From positions 1,200,501 through 1,264,500 of the forward strand of contig CM067317.1 of assembly GCA_034231615.1 (NCBI GenBank): a DNA stretch of 64,000 bases, read 5' to 3'. The stretch comes from Meghimatium bilineatum (taxonomy: Eukaryota; Mollusca; Gastropoda; Stylommatophora; Philomycidae). Shown here one piece after another: positions 37,101 through 49,100 of the stretch. Each line of letters begins with the position of its first letter. Position 1 is the first letter of the stretch. The position numbers and the translations under genes are program-made. The notes below the pieces were generated by a model, which had not been told where the DNA came from, made no database searches, and saw only the letters and a list, made by a program, of their open reading frames with translations.

Positions 37101-40100
37101 TGCGACCATCTAATTGTACCCTGGCTCTTCTATTATGCAGGTATGCTTTTACCCATTTGTACATTCTTGAGCTAACCCTGCAATTTCGCAATTTCTTTAG
37201 GTGCCCATCTTTCCAGACCTTATCAAATGCTTACCTGAGGTCTATTCATGCTGCTAGTACCAGTTTCTTTTCATGGAAGGCATCCTCAATCTCTTGGGAG
37301 AGGTAGGTTGCCTGATCTTCAGTATAGTAGCACTGTCTGAAACCTGCTTGCTGTGATACCAGAAGGTTTTCACTTTCAAGGTACCACTGCATCCTAAGAT
37401 TGATAATGCGTTCCATTGTTTTACATAGACAGCTTGTGAGGCTGATGGGCCTGTAGTTGGAGACTGTGTTGCCATCTTTTCCTAATTTGAGGAGTGGTAT
37501 CATTATTGCTTCTCTCCACGCCTGTGGTACATTGGCTGTGGCCCAGCTTGTGTTAAAGATCTGCAGTAGCTTTGCTCTTGCTGCAATTCCCAGGTTTCTA
37601 ATCATTTCATTGGACACTCCATCAGCTCCAGGGGACTTTTTCATTTTCAATTTGGATATTGCATGCTCCAGTTCTCTCATTGTGATTGGTGCCTCCATGA
37701 CTTCAGGTATAGGTTCACCTTGTCCAATGTTTTGCTGGTTCTCTCGAACCTCCTGTTGTTTGTCTGGACTGACTTTGACGTTATTGTCTTCTGCAAAGGA
37801 ATCTGCAAAGTAATCAGCTGCATGTTTACCTGTTAAAATGTCTCTATCTTTATAAAGTGTGATCCTGGTATTTCTCCCTGTACCTTCATCATTTAGTTGT
37901 TTTACAAGTTTCCATAATTTCCTAGTATCTCTTTCTAGGTTCAGCGACTCTGTTTTTTCTTTCCAGCTGCTTCGTCTGGCTTGTAACTTGGCTCTTTGAA
38001 ATTTAGCCTTTGTTTGCTGATATTTGTTGTGATGTTCTTGGCTAGGTCTGTTCTCAGCCTGCTGTCTAGATGTTTCCATCTCATTTTGCAGCTTTTCCAG
38101 TTCATCATTCCAGTAGGGTTTGTAGTTTTTGCGTGCCCCCCTGGGTATGGTTTTACTAGCAGCATGTAGTATACATCTATTAAATTCACTCACTGCTCTG
38201 TTGATGTCTTTGTCCAAGTTCATGTCCTTAGCTAGAACACTGGTTAAATGCTGGTACATTTTCCAGTCTGCCCTTTTATAATTCCACCTAGTGAGCGTGC
38301 TGCTGTCCTTGGTAAATTCATTGTGGATTTCCAGAAATACTGGTCTGTGGTCACTACCTCCAAGCTGCTTTCCAACAACACGTGTGATGTTCCATTCCAA
38401 GCCTGGTGAGTGGAATGCCAGATCTGGTGTAGAGGTGGTGTGCCATGCTCTCGAGTAGAAGGTTGGCGAGTCTGCTGGCTGGTTAATAAGGATGAGATTA
38501 TTTTCATCCTGCCAGCTCTCAAGTTCCTCACCTCTCTTGTCGATATGATCGTAGCCCCAGCTCTGAGAGTGGCTGTTGAAGTTACCACACACCATAAGTC
38601 TCTCTTTGTCTGGATTTGTGTCTAGTGCCAATGGTTTATCATTTGGGCAGTAGTAGTTCAGGAGATGGAATTCTGCACTGTCTGTTTTTAGGTGGAGCAT
38701 CTGGTATTCTGCCCCTTCCATATATACTTCCAGCTGACATGCGCTGATATTGTTTTTAACAAGTGTCAGAATTCCACTCTTTCGGCTGTCCTTTCTGTCA
38801 GACCGGTAGCACTGGTAGCCTCTGATTTTGAAGGCTATGTCGCTGCTGAGGTGTGTTTCTTGGATACAGCATATACTAACTTGTTCTTCACTGAGGACAT
38901 TTTCAAGTTCCAATTTTTTGCTGTATCCATCTCTTTTACTGTTGACACCCTCAGCATTCCAGTGCATTATTTTTATTGGTCGTTTGTTTGTTTGGCCAGT
39001 AGCTCTATTCCCTTGCCTCCTGGCTCCTCGGGGCAATTGAGAAGGACTTCCAGTAACTGAGGTTGGGCCCTTTCGAGGTATAGGGCCCGGCACCGTCCCT
39101 GCCTGAACGTCCGCCACAGGGCAGGCACCATAACTTTTTATAGATGTAGACATGTTTCCATTGTGTTTTGTGCATGGCAACCTGATTATCTGTGCGCCTT
39201 TTGGCTGGATGCCTCCGTCTTCAGCACTCTGCTTACTTGGGCAGGACTATGGTCCTGCTCGAGTGGGACTGCCCGACCAGTCTTAGTTTCCAGCCCCTGA
39301 TGGCTGAACTAAGCCCCATCACCTCTGCACGGTGCTGGTCTCGATGGGGAAGACCAACATGAATCATTATACAATTTTCTTTTCTGCTCTTTCAGCCAAA
39401 TATCAAAGTGATTAATATTCATTCTAAGGGCATTTTTCTTGATAAGTGTATCTGGTTCTTCAGCAAGCACAATGTTCCAAATGTTATCAGTAACTTCTGT
39501 AATGGTAATTTTCTGGTTCAATAGCCCTTGCGCAATGTAGCCTTTTTTTTAAAGGCTGTTCTGGTACAAACTGTGCTACATGTGCCCTCGGATATTCTAC
39601 AGACCTCTGATTTGCCATGTTTCAGAAACTAAATTAAAGATTTTGATGAAATTGAAAAATGTTCATGAAAATATTAAAATATAACAAAACAAATACATTA
39701 CAGTCATTTAAATAGCATTTGTTTTACTAGGTTTCCCAAAAAATTGGGTTCCATATCCTACTCACAACGTGTTTTTTTAAGGAAATATAAATTTTAGTAG
39801 TCTGCCATTGCTTTCTATGCCTAGATACACATTTGCCTGTGGCAGGTTTACTAACATTGTACCATGGACATGTGACAGCAACACGCAGTTGTACATTTCT
39901 TCTTCTTCTTTCATTCACTTGAAACATGTCTATATCTGTAATTCTGTCTCCTTAATAAAACTCACTGTCTTTTGTAGTTCATACAGTGTCCCATAGAGTT
40001 TTGATTCCAGTGTTGTTTCCTCTTGGTGCTGCCTGTTCACATTTACACATGGCTGTGTTGCCAATCTTGAACTTTGTATACATGTGACTGCGGAGTCAGT

Positions 40101-43100
40101 TGTGTCCTGTTCTGAGGCATAGAATTACAACTTGTTCTGATCTATTCATAATGTGATAGTCATCTTGTGTTGGTGTTTGTGGCTTTCTTATTGACTTGAT
40201 CATCTGTTTTTTTCTGATGGTAGGTGATTGGTACATCTGGTTGGTCTTCGGCAGTACCTTCCTTAGCCAGTTGGACTGCTTTTTCATTTCCTGGTATTCC
40301 ACAGTGAGAGGGTATCCACCGCATGGTTACCCTATACTGGTAAGACAATTAATTACATAGTTTTTGCAAGTCTGTTAGTTTTCCACACTGGAGAGCTTGA
40401 AGCACTGACCTTGCATCTGTCAGGAATACCATGGTCAGGAATACTACAGGATTGGAATTCAGCAGTTTTTCAGTTGCCACCATAATTGCCTGAATTTCTG
40501 CATTATAATTATTGCAGAATTTCCCTGTTGATGTTCTGATCGTATCCCTAGACTTGTGTGGATATGCTATATATACACCTGCACTTCCAAGTGTTCTAGT
40601 CTCATTTCACGCCATGTTCATCAGAACTTGATATCCAAGTGTTTCAGTCTCGTTTCACGCCATGTTCATCAGAACTTGATATCCAAGTGTTTAAGTCTCA
40701 TTTCACGCCATGTTCATCAGAACTTGATATCCAAGTGTTTCAGTCTCATTTCACGCCATGTTCATCAGAACTTGATATCCAAGTGTTTAAGTCTCATTTC
40801 ACGCCATGTTCATCAGAACTTGATATCCAAGTGTTCTAGTCTCATTTCACGCCATGTTTATCAGAACTTGATATCCAAGTGTTTCAGTCTCATTTCACGC
40901 CATGTTTATCAGAACTTGATATCCAAGTGTTCTAGTCTCATTTCACGCCATGTTCATCAGAACTTGATATCCAAGTGTTTAAGTCTCATTTCACGCCATG
41001 TTTATCAGAACTTGATATCCAAGTGTTCCAGTCACGTTTCAGAGTGGTGATTTTGCTGTAACTGCAAGCAGTAGCATGATACTGACAGACACCCATGACA
41101 CAACATTGACAGACATAATACAAACACCCAGACACAACACTCACAGTCTTCCAAACACAATACTGACAGACACCCATGACACAACATTGACAAACATAAT
41201 ACAAACACCCAGACACAACACTCACAGTCTTCCAAACACAATACTGACAGACACCCATGACACAACATTGACAGACATAATACAAACACCCAGATACACC
41301 ACTCACAGTCTTCCAAACACAATACTGACAGACACAATACTCACAAACACCCAGACTGATTTAACTGAGAATGGTATTAAATAATTGGAAGTGTAGACAT
41401 GTGGTACTCTGTGTCTATAAGCCTATGTTACAGCTTCCATGTTCATGCTACTTGTCATCACACAATCTCTTCAAAAAGTCAAAACTGAGCCATAAAACCC
41501 CACAAACTACCCAGATAACTAATAAGAGATCCAGAATCTGTTGAAAACCCCACACACACACTACTCGGATAATAAAACCCCACACACACACACTACTCGG
41601 ATAATAAAAACAGATCCATCATTGTAAATAATATCGTTCTCTATTTTTATCAATTCTAGAATGGGAACTATTGTCATTGAACTGTATTGGAAGCATGCTC
41701 AGAGTACTTGCAGAAACTTTGCAGAGCTTGCCAGACGGGGATATTACAATGGTATTAAGTTCCACAGAATCATAAAAGACTTCATGATACAGGGAGGTGA
41801 CCCAACAGGAACTGGTGAGTCCAATTGTAATTAATGAATATCTTTCATCAAGTTCCATCTCCGCAATGAAGGTTGACTTCAACTGACCTCCCCTGTCTAT
41901 TACCTTGGTGGTACACCCTGCTAGACTGTAACCTGCCCATCTTGTGATGTTACTCTCCCACTTGTATCTCTGTCTACCTCTTGCTCGCTTCCCTTCAACT
42001 TTACCCTCAAGTAAGGTCTTCAACATGGTGTCATTTCTTTTAATGTGTTCAAAATATTTTATTTGCTTGATCTTTATTTCCCTTATTAATTCTTTCTTCA
42101 TATTAAGTGTTGTTGGGACCTCTTTCTTCATATTAAGTGTTTTTTAGAACCTCTTTCATCATATTAAGTGTTGTTGGGACCTCTTTCTTCATATTAAGTG
42201 TTGTTGGGACCTCTTTCTTCATATTAAGTGTTGTTGGGACCTCTTTCTTCATATTAAGTGTTTTTTAGAACCTCTTTCTTCATATTAAGTGTTGTTGGGA
42301 CCTCTTTCTTCATATTAAGTGTTGTTGGGACCTCTTTCTTCATATTAAGTGTTGTTGGGACCTCTTTAATATTATTAAAGAGCACCTTTATTAATGTCAT
42401 AATTTAAGTCATGTGAATTTGGAACCCAGTCTCCTGAACACACACTTCAGAACTGCCCAATATATAATACATAAATCATATCTTGTCATATGTATGACAT
42501 CAGATGACAAAATGAGATTCAAGATACTAATGTCCTTGAAATAGCTGGTATCCCTAACATTAATACTATTCTGATAGTCACAAATTCATTGCGCAGGTCA
42601 GGAATATGACTAATTTATATTATAAATGTTATATATATATATATACTGTTTTTAAAAAACAAAACATTATTTCAAACGTGTACCAAAATTTTATTTTATG
42701 GAATTAATGTTTCAACCTTGGCATGAGTAAATGTCAGACTTTAAATAAACCTAACCCATCTCAAGTCATTTCCAATGGTCCATTGACGATGCTGGTTTGC
42801 TCACTTGGTTCTGGCGATGTTGGTCCGTAAGAACAGGACCTCTGTAGAGTCATGTTGCTCAAAAACCAGCATTGTGCATCCAGTTCTTGACCATTTTATC
42901 TGAATTTCAACAAGCTGCTGGCATTGACTTGACTGTGAAGGACACAGATGCAAATAGATTCCTGGGGTGACGCAGCCGGATGAAGTGGTCTTCGGCAGAA
43001 GTTGTGACTCTGGGTCTTCTATTACGCAGCTGATCTGCCACTGAACCAGTTTGTTGAAATCACTCCAAAGGCACTATTGGTGCTTCTAACCACATTAAAT

Positions 43101-46100
43101 TGTCTGGCCACTACACTTTGTGAGTGTCCAGTCTGTAAGCGTCCAATAATGATGTATTGTTGTTTTGTAGTGAGATGAACAATACTTGCGCATATAATTT
43201 TCAATTGAATTTATTTGAGGATAGTGAATCTTTAATAGGCATTCAATAATATGTTCAGAGAGTTTTGTGTGTTCAGGAAGTTTCACGGGATTCTCATGAA
43301 GCTGTCATGAGTTATTGTCAAAAAATGGTGTTTTGACACTGACCTCATTCATGACCTCACAAATCATTAGGTGAGTACAATTCAGGTAATCACAAGAAGT
43401 TAATGACCAGGTGGTCACAGTCGATATGTTGAATGATGTCCAATCAGCAAATATCTTTTAGAAAAGTAACTCCAAAAAAAAAATATATATATATATATAT
43501 GTATAGTGATGGTCAAAATGTATTAGCTTTAATTCTCATACTCTCACTGGGTCTTTCTTGTATCAGTGCAATGATACTATTAGATTCCCAGCAGTATTTA
43601 GCCCCAACAAACAGGATATATGTTGTGCATAACAGTAGATCTTCATCCGATTCACAGTTTAAAATGTCTACACAATAAGTCTGGTTTAACATGTCTACAC
43701 AACAAGTCTGGTGGTCTTGATAAATGTTGCTGTATTTGAAAACTACTCAAGACTCCCATGTATCAGTGCAAGACTCCCATGTATCAGTGCAAGACTCCTA
43801 TGTATCATTTATTTCTTCTTCAGCGTTCATTTTCAAACTCCTGCTGGATCTCCCTTGTAGCAGAAATATCATCCTACTAGATTACCAACAGGATGTAGTC
43901 CAGAGAATGGAAATGTGTTGTGTCATCATTTTATTTGCTCCAATGGCCCAACACATCCATCTTAGGTGGGAATCATGTATCAATACTCTCATACAGTTGA
44001 ACATGTTTACACAGCAAGTCTGATTTTCGTGATAAATAGTGCTGTAATTAAAAAAAATTCCAGCTCTTAGTGGATTGTTAACAGCAGGATACATGGTTGC
44101 TGGTGCGCCTCTCTGCTTAGTATCTCTGGCTTAAGCACATGTGCTTGCTTGGCCAGTACTGTGTTCCTGCTCGATGTAAGGATTGGCCCAACCAGTCTTA
44201 ATTTCCAGCCTCTGTTGACTAGTCTTAGCCCCATCTCCGCATCAAGAAACTGGCCTAAATGGGGTCTAGCAGTGTTGATGAGACTGAATGAAGATCTCTG
44301 CATCAAGGACCTGACCTCAGTGGAGGGTTTAGCAGTGTTGATGAGACTGAATGAAGATCTCTGCATCAAGGACCTGGCCTCAGTGGAGGGTCTAGCAGTG
44401 TTGATGAGACTGAATGAAGATCATATAGGAGATAACATTGCATGTTTAGAGAATTTATTTTAGTGAATAAAACAGTTGATCCAACGTCCATTGTGTGAAA
44501 TTGTGATTACATTTATGTTGTCCTGTTCTGCCTATGCAAGCAAAAATGAGCATGACATTGACAAAAATGAGCATGGCATTGACAAAGTTCCAGTTAGGTT
44601 GGAATGTCGATGAGTCCAATCCGGATTCTGAAAGACCTTACTGCGGTTGTGAGTTGTGGGTCTTGATATGAGGGAAAACAGTCTGATTTCTCCTCTGGTT
44701 TTTGTCTCTTTTCAAATGCCTGCAGTATTCTACTCTGTTCAGAACTCTTAATACAAACACTGTGACTATTTCAGGATGGATGGTGAAGAACTGTAACTTC
44801 CCAGGAGCTTGTGTCAATCCTGCAGTGCTTAAGAGATGTCCTTGAAATGTTTGTTTGTTTTTTTTTTACCTCCACTTGGCACGCTTTCTTACACACACTT
44901 CACTTCAGAACAATCTCTGTGCCAGTTTTGTTTTTGTTGCAATTCCCAGATTTTTTTTAAAATAATTTCATCAGCACCAGGTGACTTCTTCATTTTCAGT
45001 TTAGATACTGCATGCTCCAGTTCTCTCAGTGTTATTGATGCCTCCATGACTTCAGATATGTTTTCATCTTGTTCAATGCTTTCTCACGCAGATCATGAAT
45101 ATATGTTGGACTACATGCAAAGTTCCACAGACCTGGAGGGAAGCAATCATGATACCAATCCCTAAATCAGGAAAATACAGCACCACAATCTTCAACTACA
45201 GACCAATCAGTCTCACAAGCTGTCTATACAAAATTATGGAGTGTATTATCAACCACAGGCTGCAGTGGTACCTTGAAAGCAAAATCCTTCTTGTATCACA
45301 GCAAGCAGGCTTCAGGCAATGCTACACTACTGGAGATCAGGCAACCCACCTTTCTCAAGAGATAGAGGATGCATTTCAAAATAAGAAACTGGTCTTAGCA
45401 GTTTTATAGGAGGGCTTGGCCAGTCTTAATTTTCAGTTTTTGTTGGCTCCCCATCTCCGCTGCATGGATCTGGTCTTGGTGGGGATTTACAGTGCCAAGT
45501 TTTTCACTGTGATCATTGATGGAAGGTTTGATATATGGATACCTAGTGCTGGTTGGTGCGCTACACCTGTTTGTGATATATGGATCGCCCGTTGGTTGCC
45601 AGGGCCCGAAAGGGGAGCAAAGAAGAGCAACACTGTTTACCTTCCATGCATGTCGACTAAGGAGGTTATGGGATGTAGTTGGCTGCCCCATCCCAAATAG
45701 GGTCAGTGACCCAAAGCCATGCTGAAGTCGGATGTGTCAGGCTGAAAGGCGCAGATATCACAGCAATGCTGTAAACCATGACACAACACATTCCGTACTC
45801 CGGACTACATCCTGCTAATCTGCAGGAGTTTGAGAACAAATGCAGAAGAAGATATATGGATACCTAGTGCTGGTTGGTGCGTTACAACTGTTTTAGATAT
45901 ACTGATGGTGAGATGTACTGTTTCCAATGTGGCGCCCCTGCTGCCCTCAATGATTATGGGTTTGATGATGATGGTGAGATCAAAATCATTACATGCAGAA
46001 GTTCATGCTTTCCTACATGTCATACATACTGGTAACATTAAGCACACAGTTGTCCATGCTTTCCTACGTCATGCAAATTGGTAACGTTGAGCTTTCATGA

Positions 46101-49100
46101 AGTTATGAAAGTTATAACAAAAACTTGGACATGATCATCCCAAAGTCCTGGCGATGAATGTTGTTTATATTGTCTTACTTATGGTTATGTTAACCTAGTT
46201 AGTCTAAAAGTAGCTAATTAACCTAGATGCATAAGTCTGACAAAGTAGACCAAACTAAGCCACATATCATCTTTCATGAATTATATGGTGTACTTTCTAT
46301 TTCATGAATTATATGTCCTACTTTCTATTTCATGAATTGTGTGGTCTATTTTCTATTTCATGAATTGTATGGTCTACTTTCTATTTCATGAATTGTATGG
46401 TGTACTTTCTATTTTCAAACACAGTTTTCAGACAAGAATCAAAACAAGAATATGTATCCACCTATATTAGAAATTATCGCTGGAATTACATCGGACACAC
46501 ACTGCGAATGGATCCTGAAAGACTCCTCTGTCAAGCTTTGTTGTGGTCACCTAAGGGCAAGAGAAAACGAGGAAGATCAAAAGTAACTTTACGTAGAATT
46601 ATTACAAGAGAATGTTTCACCATTGGTATCAGAAACAATGAAGACCTAAAGCAAATTGCAATGAAATGAGAGACATGGAAATCTATGACATCCGCCCTAT
46701 GTGCCATCTTTGGCTCTAGACGAATAACTAACTAACTTTCTATTTAATGAATTGTATGGTCTACTTTCTATTTCATGAATTTTATGGTCTACTTTCTATT
46801 TCATGTCTTGGCAGGAAGAGGTGGTGCTTCTATCTACGGGAAGAATTTTGATGATGAAATAACTGAAGATCTAAAACATACAGGTACTACTTACATTTGA
46901 TAACCAAATTCCCTGTTTAATACAGCTTTTTTCTAAATCTCCAATTGGTTAATTCTTGATGGTATATATGGAATGTTGGTTATTACATAAATATTTTGTC
47001 ATTCCAGACCAATTTCATCAAGGGATTTCAATTGTGTATCAATTGTGAAAGTGTGTATCAATTGTGAAAGTGTGTATCGTAACACTTTCCTGACCATATT
47101 CGACAGTTGTAGTATTTGCCTTATATATTATTGGTTACCAACTTCGATGAACATCGAAACCGTTAAAATACTTCATAAATACAGCAACTATAGTGATAGT
47201 ATTACTAAGAATAACTGATCGGGATAGTACATCATTCCAAAATTGCAGCAGCCATGAAATACAGTTTGTTGATATGCAGCAGCCATGAAATACAGTTTGT
47301 TGATATGGTTATAGGAGTTATTCTTGAAAAATCAGAAATTCTGGAAGGTGAGTTTTTTCGATACATAATGTAATATAACTCCATGCCCAGCTTTACAATA
47401 AGTAGGAATTTTACTCGGGAAATAACTGGGGCTCTCAAATTCATACAGAAAATGCAAACATTCATTGTGGCACATAGAAAGTTCTATGTTGTGAGATGAA
47501 TTTCATATAAATTTCATATGAATTTCATATATTTGTAAAGATTGTGATGTTGATGTCTCAAAGATTTGCACAGTTTTTTGTTAAGTTTTGTTTGTGAAGT
47601 GAGTGGAGAATTATCCTTAGATCTACTAAAGATTGAAAGAATAACTTGATCAGATAAGAACATGTGAGTCAGTCATTTACACATTTTTTCATCATTATGC
47701 AATTTTAAAAAAACAATCTGGCGTGTAGGGGGGCAAGCTATGTGATTTGTATTGAGCATAGTAAATGTTTTAAGTCGCCATTACTGCTAGTCATGTGAGA
47801 GCTAAATTTGCCATGTCTAGTCACATGTAAAGAGTAAAGATCGACTGGGAATGGTCGGTATGAGATTGAGAGGATTAAGTTTGCCCAGACAGATAATGTT
47901 CAAGTATGCTCAGACCAACAAGCATACACTAATTCCTTGAAATGCTACACCAGAAACTCTAGATATTTACTTATATGTTAGTGTGCATACCCCTGCAATC
48001 TCTCTTGCAATAGGACAATGGCTCTACTACTTTCCAGTATGACGTATCCCAGAGAATGGAAATGCGTTTTGTTTCCATTTTATTTGTGGCAATGGCCTGA
48101 CACATCCGACGGTAGTATTGAATATGTTGTGTATTTTTTAAATAATATAATATAGAATCATTGAGGATTTATTATTGTAGAAAACGCATGCGGTTGCGTC
48201 TGTGGGTCTCACCAATGGATCATTAGATAAACCACCCATGTGGTTGCGTCTGTGGGTCTCACCAATGGCTCATTAGACAAACCACCCATGCAGCAGAAAA
48301 TCTTAGTAGATGACATGCCGTTATATTGAGGTTATCTTCTTATAGAAGCTTCATGGCACGTCATCTATATAATTATGCTTCTCATGCTTTTATTTTGTTG
48401 TTGCAATGTGTTTTTATATATGTATGCACCCTCTGTGGTTGGGAGAGAGCCAGGGATGTACTGCACAGCATTGGGGAGGAGGAAACTGACAGCACTGTTT
48501 TTCCTATGATTGAGGGCCATCATGGAGGCACAGTGACTCAGGACGTGACAATCCTTTTGACTTGAACATTTGGTTGCATGCATGGAGCAATAGAGAAGTT
48601 CGGCATAACCAGTAGTCAATTGGTGGTGGGGAATGGGCACAGTGAACCCTATCTTGGTTGCAGTGGCTCTGAGCAGTGCATAGGTTGAAACCTACCTTCC
48701 TGGTGGTGTGATAGTTATTCTCTGACTCTGGCCCAGGTGGGCCGAAAATCCACATACTTCCCAGAAATATAATGCCATTTTAATAGCATTGGGGTCAAAG
48801 GGCATGACCCATGGGTCGCTGGATCAGCAACCAACCAACCATTATTGTAGAAAAAATCATACGGCAGCGAACAGGATTTGAAGTAGGAGGTTCGTTCAGC
48901 TGGCATATATTCACTTTATAACTTGACTCAACTAGTTTTCCGTATTTGACCATATCCCTAAAAATGAAAAAGATGTGATATTAGTCAAGACTTCCAACAT
49001 GCATATTCTCAAGCTACTATAAATATGCACCAGTCAAACAACACACAGACAAGAAGACATGCTGTACAGGTGTGTACATTCCTTGAAAACCACAAACATT

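Larger units (their letters stand above)
31508..39625 (-). pseudogene. Multi-exon transposase-like gene, family not recognised, broken
   Basis: Minus-strand pieces in order. (1) 39625-39361: [17 protein letters not shown], a frameshift, then [20 protein letters not shown]. (2) After the inserted retrotransposon, 35300-34190: [20 protein letters not shown], a coiled coil ([20 protein letters not shown]) and an acidic motif [20 protein letters not shown]. (3) 34225-33945: [35 protein letters not shown] and, shifted, [19 protein letters not shown]. (4) 33075-32700: [18 protein letters not shown]. (5) 32265-31510: [20 protein letters not shown]. The conserved Asp-containing blocks suggest a DDE-type transposase; that is inference. 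Breaks: the retrotransposon insertion, a poly-C run at 34238-34257 replacing coding bases, a stop at about 34040 and several frameshifts. Acceptor-like TTTATTTCAG (33070) and TTCACACAG (32266) suggest introns. Confidence 0.6.

Noticed and set aside
40556..41384. Open frames of 100-164 codons with 16- and 27-residue repeats
   Set aside because: 48-bp and 81-bp minisatellites read through because the periods divide by three. No splice or start context.
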